NCBI GenBank assembly: GCA_963969395.1
Contig: OZ017797.1
Location: 25,854,001 to 25,918,000, forward strand
Length of the DNA: 64,000 bases
Reading direction: 5' to 3'
From: Pseudoscleropodium purum
Taxonomy: Eukaryota > Streptophyta > Bryopsida > Hypnales > Brachytheciaceae
Made by a program: the position numbers and the translations under genes. Shown here in pieces: positions 36,450 to 48,010 of the stretch (position 1 is the stretch's first letter; each line of letters begins with the position of its first letter). The notes beneath the pieces are model-generated. The model searched no databases. It was not told where the DNA came from and saw only the letters and a list, made by a program, of their open reading frames with translations.

Positions 36450-38502
36450 TATTTAAAACAAAAGTAAGCTTCTTAAAGAAGCTATTAGGTATGGAAATAA
36501 AGGAACTGAGTAGTATTGTTTCTCATATTCTACTTTGAGTTGGTTATAGTTTGGGTTTTAGTATTCATAGTTATGGATTCACAAGACCTTGACGATTGGC
36601 AATTGCCATTATTGCAATTACTGGTTGATCCAAATCAACCATCTTCATCGAGACTGCGTATGCAAGATGATGCTGAACCTTCTGAACGTCGTGTTCAATT
36701 ACGAACAGATCTAGATAACTAGCAAACTTTATTGCCAGTTTTGCAATTAGATAAAAAATCTTTGGTGATCGTTTTGAAAACTGAACCCATGCTTTCCGAG
36801 AACTATCAAATGGTGTTTGAAGGGTGTTTTGAAAACAACGGTGAAGAACAAATGGTCATCTGTATTTCTAGTGAAGTAGGCCAACGCCTTTGGCTTCAAG
36901 GACCACTCAATCTATTGACCGCGGAACGGAGAGTTAACTACATTGCTGCTTTACTTTTGCGTATTTTGGAGTTCTTAAGTGTGTAAAGCAAATGATTTTG
37001 AAATTAGATTTTGTGGTGTTAAGGTAATGTATTTTAGCCTTTGTTTTAGGATTTTGGCTACCACCAATTAAATTTTATTCACATTAGATGAAATTAATTG
37101 ATTGTTTACCTTCCTTTTGTTGACTTTGGAATTAGTGGACCCAAAGAAGCATTTGAAATTTAAAAAAAGTAGAGTTTTAGGGAGCCTATAGGAAAATAGA
37201 TGCTCACATGGGCTGATGTGACCCATGTGGAAGGAGAAGGAGAGGAGATTCTCTCTTTTCTAGGGTCGACGTTGGTGTGAGTGTGGTGTACTGGAGTGGA
37301 AAAAACCGAAACTTTGTTCGGTTGTTGTGTATTGCTGAAGACGAATTTGAATACAAAATTCGGTGGAGTTATACATGGTGGTGTTGCACTTCTTTTGGCG
37401 GTATTTTCACTTGATTTCAATATTGTATGTGAATTTTATAGACTTTTGAGTGAGGAGTAGTCTATTGCTACCCAAAAGGAGGAGCAAAGACTTTGTGCCT
37501 CTCCTAGAGTCACAAAAATTGTTAGAACAAAGTGAAAATCAAGTAGAATATAGATCTTATTGCTAGCTTTCTATCAAGCTATCAAACTTCTCATTACCAT
37601 GTTTTTATCTCAAGTTATGAAGAGAAAGGCGAAGTAGTGTACTACCGCTAGAATTGCATGTAGGAGATCTTTGAGAACATATAACTCATAGGTAGTAGCT
37701 TTGTTTCAAGTGAAATTTTGATGAATCAAAGCTTATTGTATTAACTTTCAAAAGAACTATCTCTTACCTAAAGTGAAGCCTTAGAACGTTTTAGGTGCCC
37801 ATTTTAGTACTGCTGATTTAGAAGAGGATGAAAAAGACGATTGAAAGGTTAAAAGATTGAAGATTGAAGATTGAAGATTGAAGTGAAGACTTATCTCGCA
37901 AGGACCTAGTCTATATTGTGGCTTATGGCTTTGTTATTCCAAGCCAGATTTAGAGGCTTGTTGTCAATTTGTGTGGTCGACATGTGACTTTGTCAATTTT
38001 TTACATTGTAAACCTTGTTTGCGGGTTTGGCTTGACATTGCGTACATGGCCTTACTCCATTTTGTGTCATGGGCAACGAAGTGGGGTTGATGGCCCACAT
38101 GGTTGAATCTTATGTCGTTCTCATGGTGAGACTAGATTGATCATCAGTAGACCGTGAATTTGAAAGTTTATGCCCCATATTTACGGACGGTTCAGCTCGT
38201 GGTCTGCCGTCCGTTCTACCCATCCTGTATCCTGTGGTTTCTTATCCCCTCCTTGACCTTTGAACCCCTAGAGCCATAACAGAATAGGCCAACATGGAGC
38301 TGATTCAAGAAAGTTGAAGATTCGAGGTTCGAGGAGACAATGTGTTGAGGATTCGAGGTGCAAATGTACGAGAAGACATCCTATTGAAGATTCAAGGTTC
38401 GAGACAAGATTAAGCTAGAAACCCTACCCTCAAGTCATTTCTAACGGTAGCCAGAATCCCTGTGATTTTCCAAAGCAAACTCTTCTCAATACGACACTGT
38501 GT
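36450..38502 (+). repeat. Large dispersed repeat, copy 1 (carries small-protein gene)
   Basis: Homologous over most of its length to 46240-48617. The leader has a shared GAGTAGTA...TTCTACTTTGAGTT stretch just upstream of the ATG. The coding part is at 36573-36986. The long 3' region shares blocks such as GCTGATGTG, GAAACTTTG, TTTGTTATTCC, AACGAAGTGGGGTT, GGCCCACATGGT, CAGACCGTGAATTTGA, TGGTTTCTTATCCC and CAGGATAGGCCAAC-type sequence, ending at GACACTG (38496-38502). No LTRs or inverted ends were found. Coding and non-coding parts travel together, so this is either a mobile unit or a duplicated gene with a long 3' untranslated region. Confidence 0.7.
36573..36986 (+). pseudogene. Unknown small protein, copy 1, with in-frame TAG
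   Basis: Reads from an ATG at 36573 for 137 codons, broken by one TAG at 36720-36722; the frame continues unchanged on both sides. The C-terminal third matches the intact copy at 46381-46839: both have a GP-x-N-x-L segment, then R-x-NY-x-AA, and end in R-I-L-x-F-L. The N-terminal half is acidic and diverged. The family is not recognised; I see no signal peptide, zinc-binding motif or catalytic motif. The stop replaces a codon in a poorly conserved linker, so it could be a nonsense mutation or, less likely, read through. Downstream lies the conserved non-coding part of the repeat. Confidence 0.65.
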
Positions 38503-38927
38503 ATTTGCATGTATTTTGTTTTATTGGTGTTTTTTAAGCTTTTTGTACTAATCCTAGAACTACCTTCCATCATACCTTGGTGATGCTGTTTTGAAAGGCT
38601 TCTAATTTGTAAACCTACAAGTTCTAAATCTCCGAGTGAGAATTTCTTAATTGAGAATTCTCCTACAATTTTATATTTAGTACTAACTTGTTATGTTTCA
38701 TTTTGAGCAAATAATTATACTAACATTCTATTCTATCTTGGATACTTGTATGTGTATAAACTTTGTTGAAATTGGCCTATGTTTTAGAAGTTTTTGCCAA
38801 ATATAATGAAGCTTTGACTTTGAAATTTAGGATTGTCAAAGAATTTGCAAAACATGGCAAAACTATGATTTTGAAACTTAGGATTGTTAAAAAATTTGAA
38901 GAATTTGTAAAATACGGTGGCATGGAA
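38503..38927. other. Short spacer, no gene
   Basis: AT-rich spacer between the 3' end of repeat copy 1 and the hAT left end. No recognised feature. Confidence 0.5.
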
Positions 38928-39386
38928 CAGGGTTGACGAATCTCTATGTCCGTCCCAAAATAGCGTCCGTTTTCCGGACGTCCGGAAGCTAGCAAACGTA
39001 GCGTCCCTCCCGCCGTCGGAAGGCGGACGGGGCGGCTTAGAAAACCCGTTTTGGGTTTTTTGTTTTGATGGTTTTCACCAATGAGAGATTGAGAGTGAAG
39101 TCATTTTGATTTTGATTTTTCTTATATTGCAATTGCGATTCAATAGAGTTGTATATCACTATTTATGTAAAAGCTAAAATATGAAATATATTTTTAATTT
39201 TTTTTGTTGAATTTCATTTTGATTTAGAAACAAAATCACTTTAAAATGCAACGAGATGTATATCATCAATAAACAAACAATTTTATAATAAAATGATTGA
39301 AGAAACCATTGTCATTTGTCAACATGAGCTCCATATATCATAAACAACTAAACAATCAAACATCTAAATTCACATCTCCACAATTC

Positions 39387-42300
39387 CTATGGACGCCAAT
39401 CCACATCTCCTCTAACCTCAGCCCCACTACTCTCTCCTGTAGCTCTCCGTTCAAAATCTTCATTATCGGAGTCATCTTCATTGTTGGAATCAAGTATCGT
39501 TGTCTCCTTCAAGTCTTCTCTCGAAGTAGGTTTACTCCTTTCTTTCGAATTTAATTTTTCTTTTTTTACTTTGATAGAACGATTAAAGGCTTTTTGAATA
39601 GGAACCTTTCTTTTCTTTCTATTTGACAAAGTAGCAACATTTTCATCAAGAGGGGTCCTATTCTTCACTGGAGAGATAGCAAAAGGTTGCATTTCTCTTT
39701 TCGCTTTCACGTTACTCGATTCTTGAACCATCAATCTCGATGTAGGGTCGACATGTCCATGAACGGTTATCTCCACTTTGGCTTTCTTTTGAAGTAATAG
39801 AGTGCCGTTTGTTGATTTGATGGGTTCTTGCTCCATTCCTATTCCTAAAATGCGAGCATGCAAAGATGCCAATGACATCCGATCACTATCCGTATCACTT
39901 AGGCTTGTAGGTGATGACGCTAGTTTCCGTAGATTACCGCCTGTAGAAATTTCTTTGGAAATGTTCACTAGGCGTTTTCCATATCCAAAGCTCTGAGAAT
40001 CATTCAATCGTGTGCTAACAGACTTCAACGGTATTGGTGGAAGAGCACTAGATCTTGGTACTTCAAAAATTGACTTCATTGGCTCTTTTCCTTTATCACT
40101 CTTCATAATTGCCGAATTTGTGACTGCCATCCCAAGTGAATCATTATTTCTCTGTACCGCAATATTTGATTCCCCCTCATCACCACTATTGTTGCCCACA
40201 TCTTTTGGAACGTCCACCTCCATGACCGCATCTTCTCTTTTGTCGTTTCCTTGCACTACATTTAATGCCACAGATGGAGATTGAGAAATTAAAACTTCTT
40301 CATTTCTCCCATCATCACTAATAGCATTCTTATTGATTTTCACCTCTTTGGCAATAGCGTTTGCCTTTTCCGATAGAATGTTTTCGCTATTCAAGTATCC
40401 CGTTCCATTGCAATATGCAGCTAAAGAAGGTAGATTCTCCTCTCCCCCTACATTTTCCTCGTCTTCACAAAAGGTATATGCATCGTTTGCATTGTCGGGA
40501 ACGACATCCTTGCGGTTTAGATGATAATCATGCATATCATTGACCAAATCGGGAAAGCCTTCCATAACGTCTTCATCTCCCCATGCTGCCGCACGATTGA
40601 AGTCATCTCCGCCATCTACAGTTGAAAGGGCCCTTTCCAAATCTTCGTCATCATCGTCATCATCGTCTTCTAACATCGGCCTATCTGAATCCTCTGATTC
40701 CATCGGATCCACATTATCATTATACCATTTTTTTTCATCTTTTTCCTTCGATGCGTTTAATACTTTAGAATTGGTATACACGTACACCAAATCCGCTGCT
40801 CTCTCCGGCTTCAATTTATTTCGAGATTTGTTGTGAACAAAAGAATAGTTGCTCCAATTCCGTTCATATGAAGATGATGACATCGATTGAGCCAATATCC
40901 TCTTCGCTAATGGAGCTATAAATTTGCCACATGCACTTTCAAAATCCCACCAAGCATGTGCGGACAACATTTGATCTCCCGGATTCAACATATTGTGGAA
41001 TGGAGGTTTCTTGTGTCGAAAAGCTACAAATTCCTTCACCACTGCTGCATATTCATCCGGTTTACATATTCTCTCCAAAACTTTCTTACATCCTGACATT
41101 GCATCTGCGTCATCCGCTAGCTCTTTGTCATGAAGTAGGTATGGATTCAAAAGAGCTGCGGCTGATTGGAGATCGTTGTCCACCATTCTTCTTCGGGCAT
41201 AAAAAGACTGTACCAATGGAATTGCAAGTTCTTCTAGCAAACAAAATGGTGGACTTTGTAATCCGTTCACGTGCTTCTCTAACTTCCTCATGATATGCAA
41301 CACCTTCTCCATGCATGGTGATTTTGAATCCAAATCGCGGAGTGCACTTATGATTGGTTCAACTATCTCCACATAATTGATGGACCGATTCCAAAAATGG
41401 TCATCAAGAACAATTTTCTTCACCGCTAAGGCCAAGTCTTTTGGTTGGACTTTGGCTCCACGTTTCTTCTTGAGAGTATGTACATACTCAACCCATTGCG
41501 GATCTACCACTGTTTGTTCCAATGCTCCTCTCAATTTTGTCAAACGCTCCATCATGATAAATTTAGAGGCGAACCTTGTATCCTCAGGCATCAAGAGACC
41601 AAGATTTGGCAAATACTTTCGTAATAGAGCTAGCGGCATATGTCTCTTCCTGATAAATTTAGCTACAAGAACTCCTTTATCCAATTTGGAAGCAATCCAT
41701 TTCTGTGCAGCCCAATCCTTCAACAACAAATTCAATGCATGTACCACGCACCCTTGGTAAAAAATATGAGGATATTTTGCAGATATTACATCCCATGTGG
41801 ACGGATTCACGGGAGCATTATCCGTAGTTATTAACACAACATTCTTGAACCCCACTTGTTCAATGAACTTTTCTAACATAGCTGCCAAGTACTCCGCATT
41901 TTTTTTACAACCACTTGTATCCACAGATCCAAGAAATTCTTCACCTACGGATGATACAAGCATGGCATTGATGAGAGGTCAATTAGTCACTGAGCTCTAT
42001 CCATCAATGGACAATGTTGCTCCAAATTTTCGAATGCTATCTTCGGTCCGTGCATTCAACTGTGTCTGAATGTTGGTCTTCGCCTCATTCAACAATTTGT
42101 ACCGAAGGTCGTGGTATGAGGGAGGAATGTATGGCCTACCAAACGCAGCCGTTTTCTTCACTACTTCTTTAAAAGCTGGATTTCGAGCCACGGAAAATGG
42201 TATGTTCGCCGAATAAAAAAATTTGCCCACACTGAATGTAATTTGCGTTTATGACCTTCTTCAAACCCATTCACTAAGCTGCCTTGCCTCTAAGGCCTAG

Positions 42301-42733
42301 AACTTGATGCCCTCGGGGTTTCACGTTCACCATCAGCTTCCGTACTCAAAGTCATTTCAGTTGTGGCACATACCATTGATACCAATTCTTTGAACGCTGG
42401 ACAAGAGTCTTCGTGGTCAGAATGCGACACAGCCTTTCCGGCCGAAAACTCTTGGACATCTGAAGGGCCAGGGTTGCCATCCACATTGTCCATTACAACG
42501 CGTTTTGGAAAAACTCCTTCGCAATGCTGAAATAAATCTTGAACTGCCATTGATAATTGTGGACAAAAGCTCACCCCTTTATCACGTACACCTCCAGGCC
42601 CAGAATAGCCTAAGTGGTTGAACATACGGCTGAGCTTTCTTGACATACTCGCTTTGCAAAGCCTACATTTTACTTTACCACCCTCTTGCACACTAAACCA
42701 AGGAGAAAAATCCCCCGTCGGTTTGGCCACCAT
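39387..42733 (-). pseudogene. hAT transposase relic (BED finger, DUF659, hAT dimerisation)
   Basis: From the ATG at 42733 the order is: a BED-type zinc finger (C-R-L-C at the Cys pair, then His/Cys in FNHLGYSGPGG...C); a DUF659-type core with FFYSANIPFSVARNP; SIDG (first catalytic Asp); TDNAP (second Asp); CVVHALNLLLKD; and a dimerisation/catalytic Glu region, WWDFESACGKF then SSSSYERNWS. Breaks: TAG at 42290-42292, a one-base loss in the T run near 42221-42228, TAG at 41997-41999 and TGA at 41979-41981. The remaining 858 codons (39387-41963) are open. After the dimerisation region there is an unusually long tail of about 430 residues, with an acidic Asp run, Ser-rich stretches and basic KKRK/KVKKEK clusters near the end. 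Typical hAT transposases stop soon after the dimerisation domain. Confidence 0.85.
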
Positions 42734-43029
42734 ATTGACAAGTGTATGTTTTACCTCAATTTCAAAAGAAACCAATAAAATGTTTTAAATTTGAAACCCA
42801 CAATGTGACAATGTATACAATATTAATGAAATTAGTCACACAAAGCTTTGAAAATCAAAGCCCCCCCATCCACCGAACTATGCATTACCAAGCAAGAGAC
42901 TCAATAAATTGAAGCTCATAGCCCTTGGAAATCTTAGCGTTCGGTTTTTCGAGAGTGAATACCAAAGCTTCTCTTCTAACATTTATAGTCCCCTCCAAAA
43001 AATTAAAGGTTCATTTTTAGGGTTTTCGT

Positions 43030-43285
43030 TCAAAAACAAGCAACAGCCCGGACGGGGCTGAAGCGGACGGGCGGATAGGCCGGACGGGGGCAAGCAGACG
43101 GGTCGGACGGGCCGACAGGCCAGACAGGTCGGACGGACGGGTCGGATGGGCGGTCGAACGCGGCGGACAGGGCGGTCGGACGGGACTGTCCGCACTGTCC
43201 GCCTTCCGACGCCGTCCGCGCTTTGGACATGCCGACCGCCCCACTTAAACACTGACCGCCGACGGCGTCCGCCCAACTGTCCATT
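43030..43285. repeat. CpG-rich block B (right side of hAT element)
   Basis: About 255 bases of GC-rich sequence built from variants of GGACGGGCGG and CCGTCCGCC. It has a polarity switch near 43190 (GGACGGGACTGTCCGCACTG), so it can fold back on itself. It resembles the interior of the complete small elements at 55869 and 63703 but lacks their terminal repeat. Open frames through it (Pro/Arg-rich) are a by-product of composition. Confidence 0.7.
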
Positions 43286-43289
43286 GGAG

Positions 43290-46060
43290 CATCCTAAGAG
43301 GTCGATATTACTCAAAAAGAGCGGTAACATTTCAAAAAAAAAACAGCCTAATAATCACTGCTAAATGAGGATCAATGTAATTGATTTATCATTTTATTTT
43401 TAAAAAAAATGTAAACCCTAAACCCTATACCCTAATTACCCTAAACCTTTTCTTTTCTCCCCTAAATTGTTTTACGAATGAGGGGAATGTGGTTAAGTTG
43501 AATATGTTTGGATTATTTACTCATATTATCCTTCTAAATAGGTTTTGAGAAGATCTGAAGATGGTGGGGATTTTTTTAAAGTTCATTAGAAAATCAAATG
43601 TTTTGTAGAAATAATCAATTCCTTTTTCATCGTAAGCAAATGAAATTTTAAAAAAAGGCCCCAATACATAATTAGAATAACAGTTTAATGGATTTCAACC
43701 TTATGATATTTAATGAAAGGTTGTGATTTTTCATTAAAAGTGCATCACGATCTTCAAATGAACATCGAGTCTTTCATATTTTTTAATGAAATTTTGATTA
43801 GATATGAAAACAAAGAAAAAGAATCAATGTTTTAACTTTCAAATCATATATGGCTATATTTTTCCTTAAAAACATAGAAAAATTCGTTACTTAAGTTGGT
43901 TGAGTAGAATACATTATACACTTATACATGTGCTATATTTATTTTGAAGGGTAATTCCGATATTCTTATTTCAGATGTTTTTAAATATTAATTTTAAAAA
44001 AGAGGGTTCATTGTTTAAAGATCTAAAAAATTCACAAACATAATTTCTATTATAAATAGGAATTGAATTTGGAATTCGAATTTTGAAATGATTCAAATGA
44101 ATAAGATATTGATTATAAAATATTTCTTCATTTGAGTTTTCAAAATGAATTCACGAAACAATTGCAAACTTTTGAACTTAGGTATATGATATTGTTTTCG
44201 GTTTGTACTTTGTAGAGTATAATATTTCAATTTTAATCCTAAATAAATGAAAAAATTCCACATGAATGAAATGTTTCTATGTATTGCACAAAGATTTCTA
44301 TCAATTACTATGATAATTAAATACATTATTACATTTCATAAAATATTCTACATAGAAAGAAAAAATCATTTCAGTTTTCAATCATGATAAACGATGTCTT
44401 CTACTCTTTCTGTTATATGTTCGTTTTGTATAACGTGTACATTGTACAATCTTTGAGAGTAGGGGAGTTCATTTTTTACTCTCATTGAAATAGAAAATAT
44501 ATTTGTGTTTGGATTTTGAAATCGTTATCACATTATGTATTCTACGATCTTACAAGAATGCATCTTGCTCCTTCCTTTGAATCCTTTTGATATTTTCTTT
44601 TTTTTCCTTTGCTTTCTCGTAGGGCTCTTGTTCTCTTGTTCTCTTCATTTGACCAGCCTATTTGGCTTGGCTCTTAGTTTGTTTTTTTTTTAATGCAATG
44701 GTTTATGCATATGTTATAAAAAATATATATTATTTATTTAAAATTAATATATTGATGAACAAACGCATAAAGGCATTGAATGCTTTCACATTTAAAGTTA
44801 TAAATCTATCATAAATCACTCTTCCAAATTTGAATGATTGAATCGAAAATTTGAAAATGTAATTACAAGAGCTTTCAATTCAATCAATTGCATAAATCAT
44901 AAATGTTGAAATGCAACTCGTATGAGTTTAGCATCTATGAAGATTAATTCATGCCATCCACATGCAATTTTCTAATTTAATAAAATGCAATTTAGTACTT
45001 CAATTTCTTTCCCTTCAATTCTCCAAGTAACATTCACTTCATATCTTTCTCTATTTGTTTATTTAATTTTTGGGAACAAATGGAGAAACCATCTTTGTCT
45101 ATATTTGAACATGTACTCTTATTTGATTGATGAAGAATAGATTTATGAAATATATAATCATTGATTTGTTCATGTTGATTTATCTAATATATTTTATATA
45201 TGTATATATATATATCGTTAAAGGAGTATGGAAGACAAAATTGACAAATTGTGTTCAAATGTTGTTGATTTTGAAATGATTTAGTACTATATCATTTATA
45301 AGAATATTATAATAGTATTATGTTATAATATTCCTAAAACAATTGAAACAAATATTAAAATACATGCTAAGTTAGGTTTGTTAGCCTACCAATTGTTCAT
45401 TAATAGACATAATTGAGTAGCCTCCTTAAATGAAACACTCAATATCTAATATCTTACAATCCAAATGGTGGATTTGTCTAAAATTTGTTCCACATCTTTT
45501 CCAACTAATTTACTACAAGATCCTACGGTTACATATGCCCAAAAGTATTTTTCTTCCAAGACTTGATATTTGCACTACTAATGGCAGTTTTGAAGTGTTT
45601 TTAGTGAAAAGAACTTTAGGGGATAAACATCTATACCGTTAGATTTTGAAAAAAGAACAATTTGCTTCATTGGGGATAACTATAAGTCCATGCTCTTTTT
45701 CGATAGCCAAAACACACTTGCAAAGACTTGGACATTTAGCGGTTTACTAAGTGATTAGACGTCAACTAATTCAATTTGATAGTAGAATTTTTATTCAACT
45801 ACCTTCTTACAATTGCTTTATACACAATGCAACGTGAATATTTGGATACATATATTAAACGTCGCAATCCTTTCGTGAATTTTTGCACATTTTAGCTCAT
45901 ATCTTTGTACAAAAATATCATTTACCAAGAATTCATAAATTTGGTCATAAAGGAAGGCTACCTTTTTTAATTTCAAATTTTACATTGAATGAATGAAAAG
46001 TTAGTTGAACTATACAGTGCCATGAAGACCTCTGTTTATCGTGCAAAATATGGGTTTAGG
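43290..46060. other. AT-rich, no gene; short telomere-like run
   Basis: No recognisable coding region. At about 43412-43446 a degenerate run of CCCTAAA-type heptamers (AAACCCTAAACCCTATACCC) occurs, too short and imperfect to be more than an interstitial trace. A small AT microsatellite lies near 45200. Confidence 0.45.
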
Positions 46061-46074
46061 GTCGCTTTAGGGTC

Positions 46075-46235
46075 AAACCGCCCCGTCCGCCCTATCCGCC
46101 CAGACCCCCGTTCGCCCCAATACCTGTCTGCCGTCCGCCCTGTCCACCCCGTCCGCCCCGATACCTGTCCGCTGTCTGCCCCGTCCGCCCCGTCCGATCC
46201 GGCGTCCACCTTGTCCGCTGTCTTGTTGTAGATTT
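46075..46235. repeat. CpG-rich block C upstream of the small-protein gene
   Basis: Degenerate tandem repeats of CCGCCCTGTCCGCCCC with GATACCTGTCCG interruptions. It closely resembles block D (48618-48892), in the same orientation. It sits about 150 bases upstream of the start codon at 46381, directly before repeat copy 2. Confidence 0.75.
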
Positions 46236-46305
46236 GTATATTAGGTAAAAACATATTATAATATGTTATATTGAATAGCTTCAAGGTGACGCCGCTCTGA
46301 CATCT

Positions 46306-46313
46306 ATTTAAGA
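46306..46313 (+). promoter_or_regulatory. TATA-like box of the intact small-protein gene
   Basis: TATTTAAG, 68 bases upstream of the ATG at 46381. Copy 1 has GAGTATTTAAAAC in the corresponding leader. The CpG-rich block C lies just upstream and may form part of the promoter. Confidence 0.4.
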
Positions 46314-46380
46314 GGGTAGTTTGCCTTAGAACTTCATTACATTCGAGTAGTAAACTTTGTTTTCTACTTTAAGAGTTAGA

Positions 46381-46839
46381 ATGTCGAACTGGAGGATTTA
46401 TTCTGAGTCTCAAGATGAAGAGCTTCAACCAGAGGCTAAATTCGAGCTTTCATTGTCACAACTGCTAGATCAACCCCTTTGGGAACGGGATCTTGCTTTG
46501 CCACTTAGGCATCCTCGAGATGAAGCTGGGCCTTCTAGACCGCCAAAGCAACCTCGCGTGGAACGGCGATGGCACGGTAATCTTGATACCAATGCTCGTG
46601 TTTTGGTAATCCTGCTCCAAGTTGGGTGTGTTGAGCCAGGCACTCGGGAAGTGACTTTTGAAGCGAGTTATGAGGGCAAAAACATCGATCATTATTATTG
46701 TATGGCTCTGCTGGTGGAGGGTAGTTGTGGCCACCAACGTTGGTTGGAAGGTCCAGTCAACCCATTGATGAAGTCCGAGCGTACAAATTACGTTGCTGCC
46801 ACCATCAAACGCATTCTCGACTTTCTACAGATGAAATGA
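46381..46839 (+). CDS. Unknown small protein, intact copy (152 aa)
   Basis: An uninterrupted 152-codon frame from ATG to TGA. I do not recognise the family. The N-terminal half is charged and Pro/Arg-rich (residues 1-75, with a basic stretch PPKQPRVERRW). The C-terminal half looks folded: alternating hydrophobic beta-like segments (VLVILLQVG, EVTFEASYEG, YYCMALLVEG), then QRWLEGPVNPL and a final helix ending RILDFLQMK. The motif GP-x-N-x-L-x(4-5)-R-x-NY-x-AA-x(3)-RIL-x-FL is shared with the copy at 36573-36986, showing the protein sequence has been under selection or is part of a mobile unit. It has no signal peptide or membrane segment. It lies in repeat copy 2 between CpG-rich blocks C and D. 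A host gene family or a transposon accessory protein are both possible. Confidence 0.65.
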   Translation: MSNWRIYSESQDEELQPEAKFELSLSQLLDQPLWERDLALPLRHPRDEAGPSRPPKQPRVERRWHGNLDTNARVLVILLQVGCVEPGTREVTFEASYEGKNIDHYYCMALLVEGSCGHQRWLEGPVNPLMKSERTNYVAATIKRILDFLQMK

Positions 46840-47167
46840 AGCTGTGATTGGAACTCTAGTTTTTTATCTCTAGTGAGCATTTATTATATGTTAGTTACTA
46901 ATTTCATACTTTGAGTATTTTATTAAAATCACAGTGTGTGATTTTAAACGTTTAATGAGAAGTTAGTGTTTAAAAGTTAACTTGGATTTTAGAATAAAGG
47001 GAGAGTGTGAATGGGGATTTAGTTTGGCATCTTAGATGGGGTCTTGGTAGGGCATGGGCTGATGTGTCCCCACCCCTCACTTGAGATAGGGAGGAAAAGA
47101 GAAAAAAAGATGCCTAGTGTGTGTGTGTGTAGGAGAAAATAGAGAAACTTGAGTGTGGGAGAAAATC

Positions 47168-48010
47168 CGAAACTTCGAGGAGTGATATCTCCCATTGTAT
47201 GAGGCCTTTGGTAATGAAATTTGGTGAGATTGTTCCTTATGAAATTGCCTTTCCAAAATGAGTTTGCAAGTTTGATTTGGAGTTAGGATGAAAAAGTTAT
47301 GAGCATTTGAATTTGAAGAGTTTAGTGCCTTTCATGAAGAAAAGGCTGAGACTTCGTCAAGCCATAGCTGACGTTCAGTCCATCAAGTTGCAAGAAGGAT
47401 TTTGGAAGCGTGTTCATCTTAATCTTAGCTTTCCAAAGAGTGATTAAACTTAAGATTTGGAGTTTGGAGGAAGAAGTTATAGAGGTGTGATGACTTGGAG
47501 GTTGGCTGCCACTTGTGAAGAGCAAGACCGAAACTTTGGAGGGCCATAACCTTTGGTCAGTATAAGGATTTCTTTTGAAAATTTTATGAGTGCTAGTTTG
47601 TTTATTTATCTCTCTAAATAGCTATCACACGAGCTATTTGGAGTTTTATTGAAGAAATTATAGAGTGTAGAAGTTTGGAGGTTGAGTGGGTTCTCAAAAT
47701 AGGAGACCGAGACTTTGTTGGGCTATAACTTATGGACAGAGTTTTAGTTCTTAGTGAAATTTTTACATGTTGTAGCCGGATGTGTTAGCTTTCCAAATTG
47801 CTATCACACTTGTGTTCAGGGTTTGTAAGTCAAAAGTTATAAGAAGTTTGAAGAGGCAGTGGTTGGTTGGCGAGGAGGAGAAGAGCCGCCACCTTGTTTG
47901 CCTATAACTTTTGGACAGTAGTTTAGAATGAAGTGAAATTTGGAGAGGTGTTAGGTTACTGGGTTAGCTTTCCAAAATGCTATTGCACTTAGCATTTGGA
48001 GTTGTGAACC
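47168..48010 (+). repeat. Array of about five 170-190-bp modules in copy 2
   Basis: Each module has the form CCGAAACTTTG, GGGCCATAAC, TTTGGTCAG, GTGAAATTTT, TTAGCTTTCCAAA, GCTATCACACTT, GATTTGGAGTT, AAGTTATAG. Modules begin near 47168, 47350, 47529, 47707 and 47890. The same module, diverged, is repeated on the minus strand in copy 4 (51880-52700) and in copy 3 (7400-7800). It has no coding sense and is AT-rich with conserved purine/pyrimidine pattern. Confidence 0.7.

Larger units (their letters stand above)
38928..43285 (-). mobile_element. Decayed autonomous-type hAT element with CpG-rich ends
   Basis: The left end starts CAGGGTTGACGAATC at 38928 and runs for about 120 bases in parallel with the left end of the complete element at 55869, including CCAAAATAGCGTCCGT, GCGTCCCTC and GCCGTCGGAA. 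A transposase relic (39387-42733, minus) fills the interior. The right side holds a second CpG-rich block (43030-43285) made of GTCCGCC-type repeats, but no terminal GTCAACCCTG is found there, so the right end is truncated or rearranged and no 8-bp duplication can be shown (left flank GCATGGAA). I infer that this is a relative of the source for the small CpG-rich elements at 55869 and 63703. That rests on the shared end sequence. Confidence 0.7.

Noticed and set aside
40540..40836. Plus-strand frame with a Ser run opposite the transposase
   Set aside because: The Ser run is the antisense of the Asp run in the transposase acidic tail; the coding evidence is on the minus strand.
42983..43330. 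Pro/Arg-rich frames in the CpG-rich blocks (also at 48584-49048 and 55822-56124)
   Set aside because: All frames are open because GC-rich GTCCGCC-type repeats lack stops; no conserved protein is implied.
43412..43446. Telomere end
   Set aside because: Only a few degenerate CCCTAAA-type units within ordinary sequence; at most an interstitial trace.
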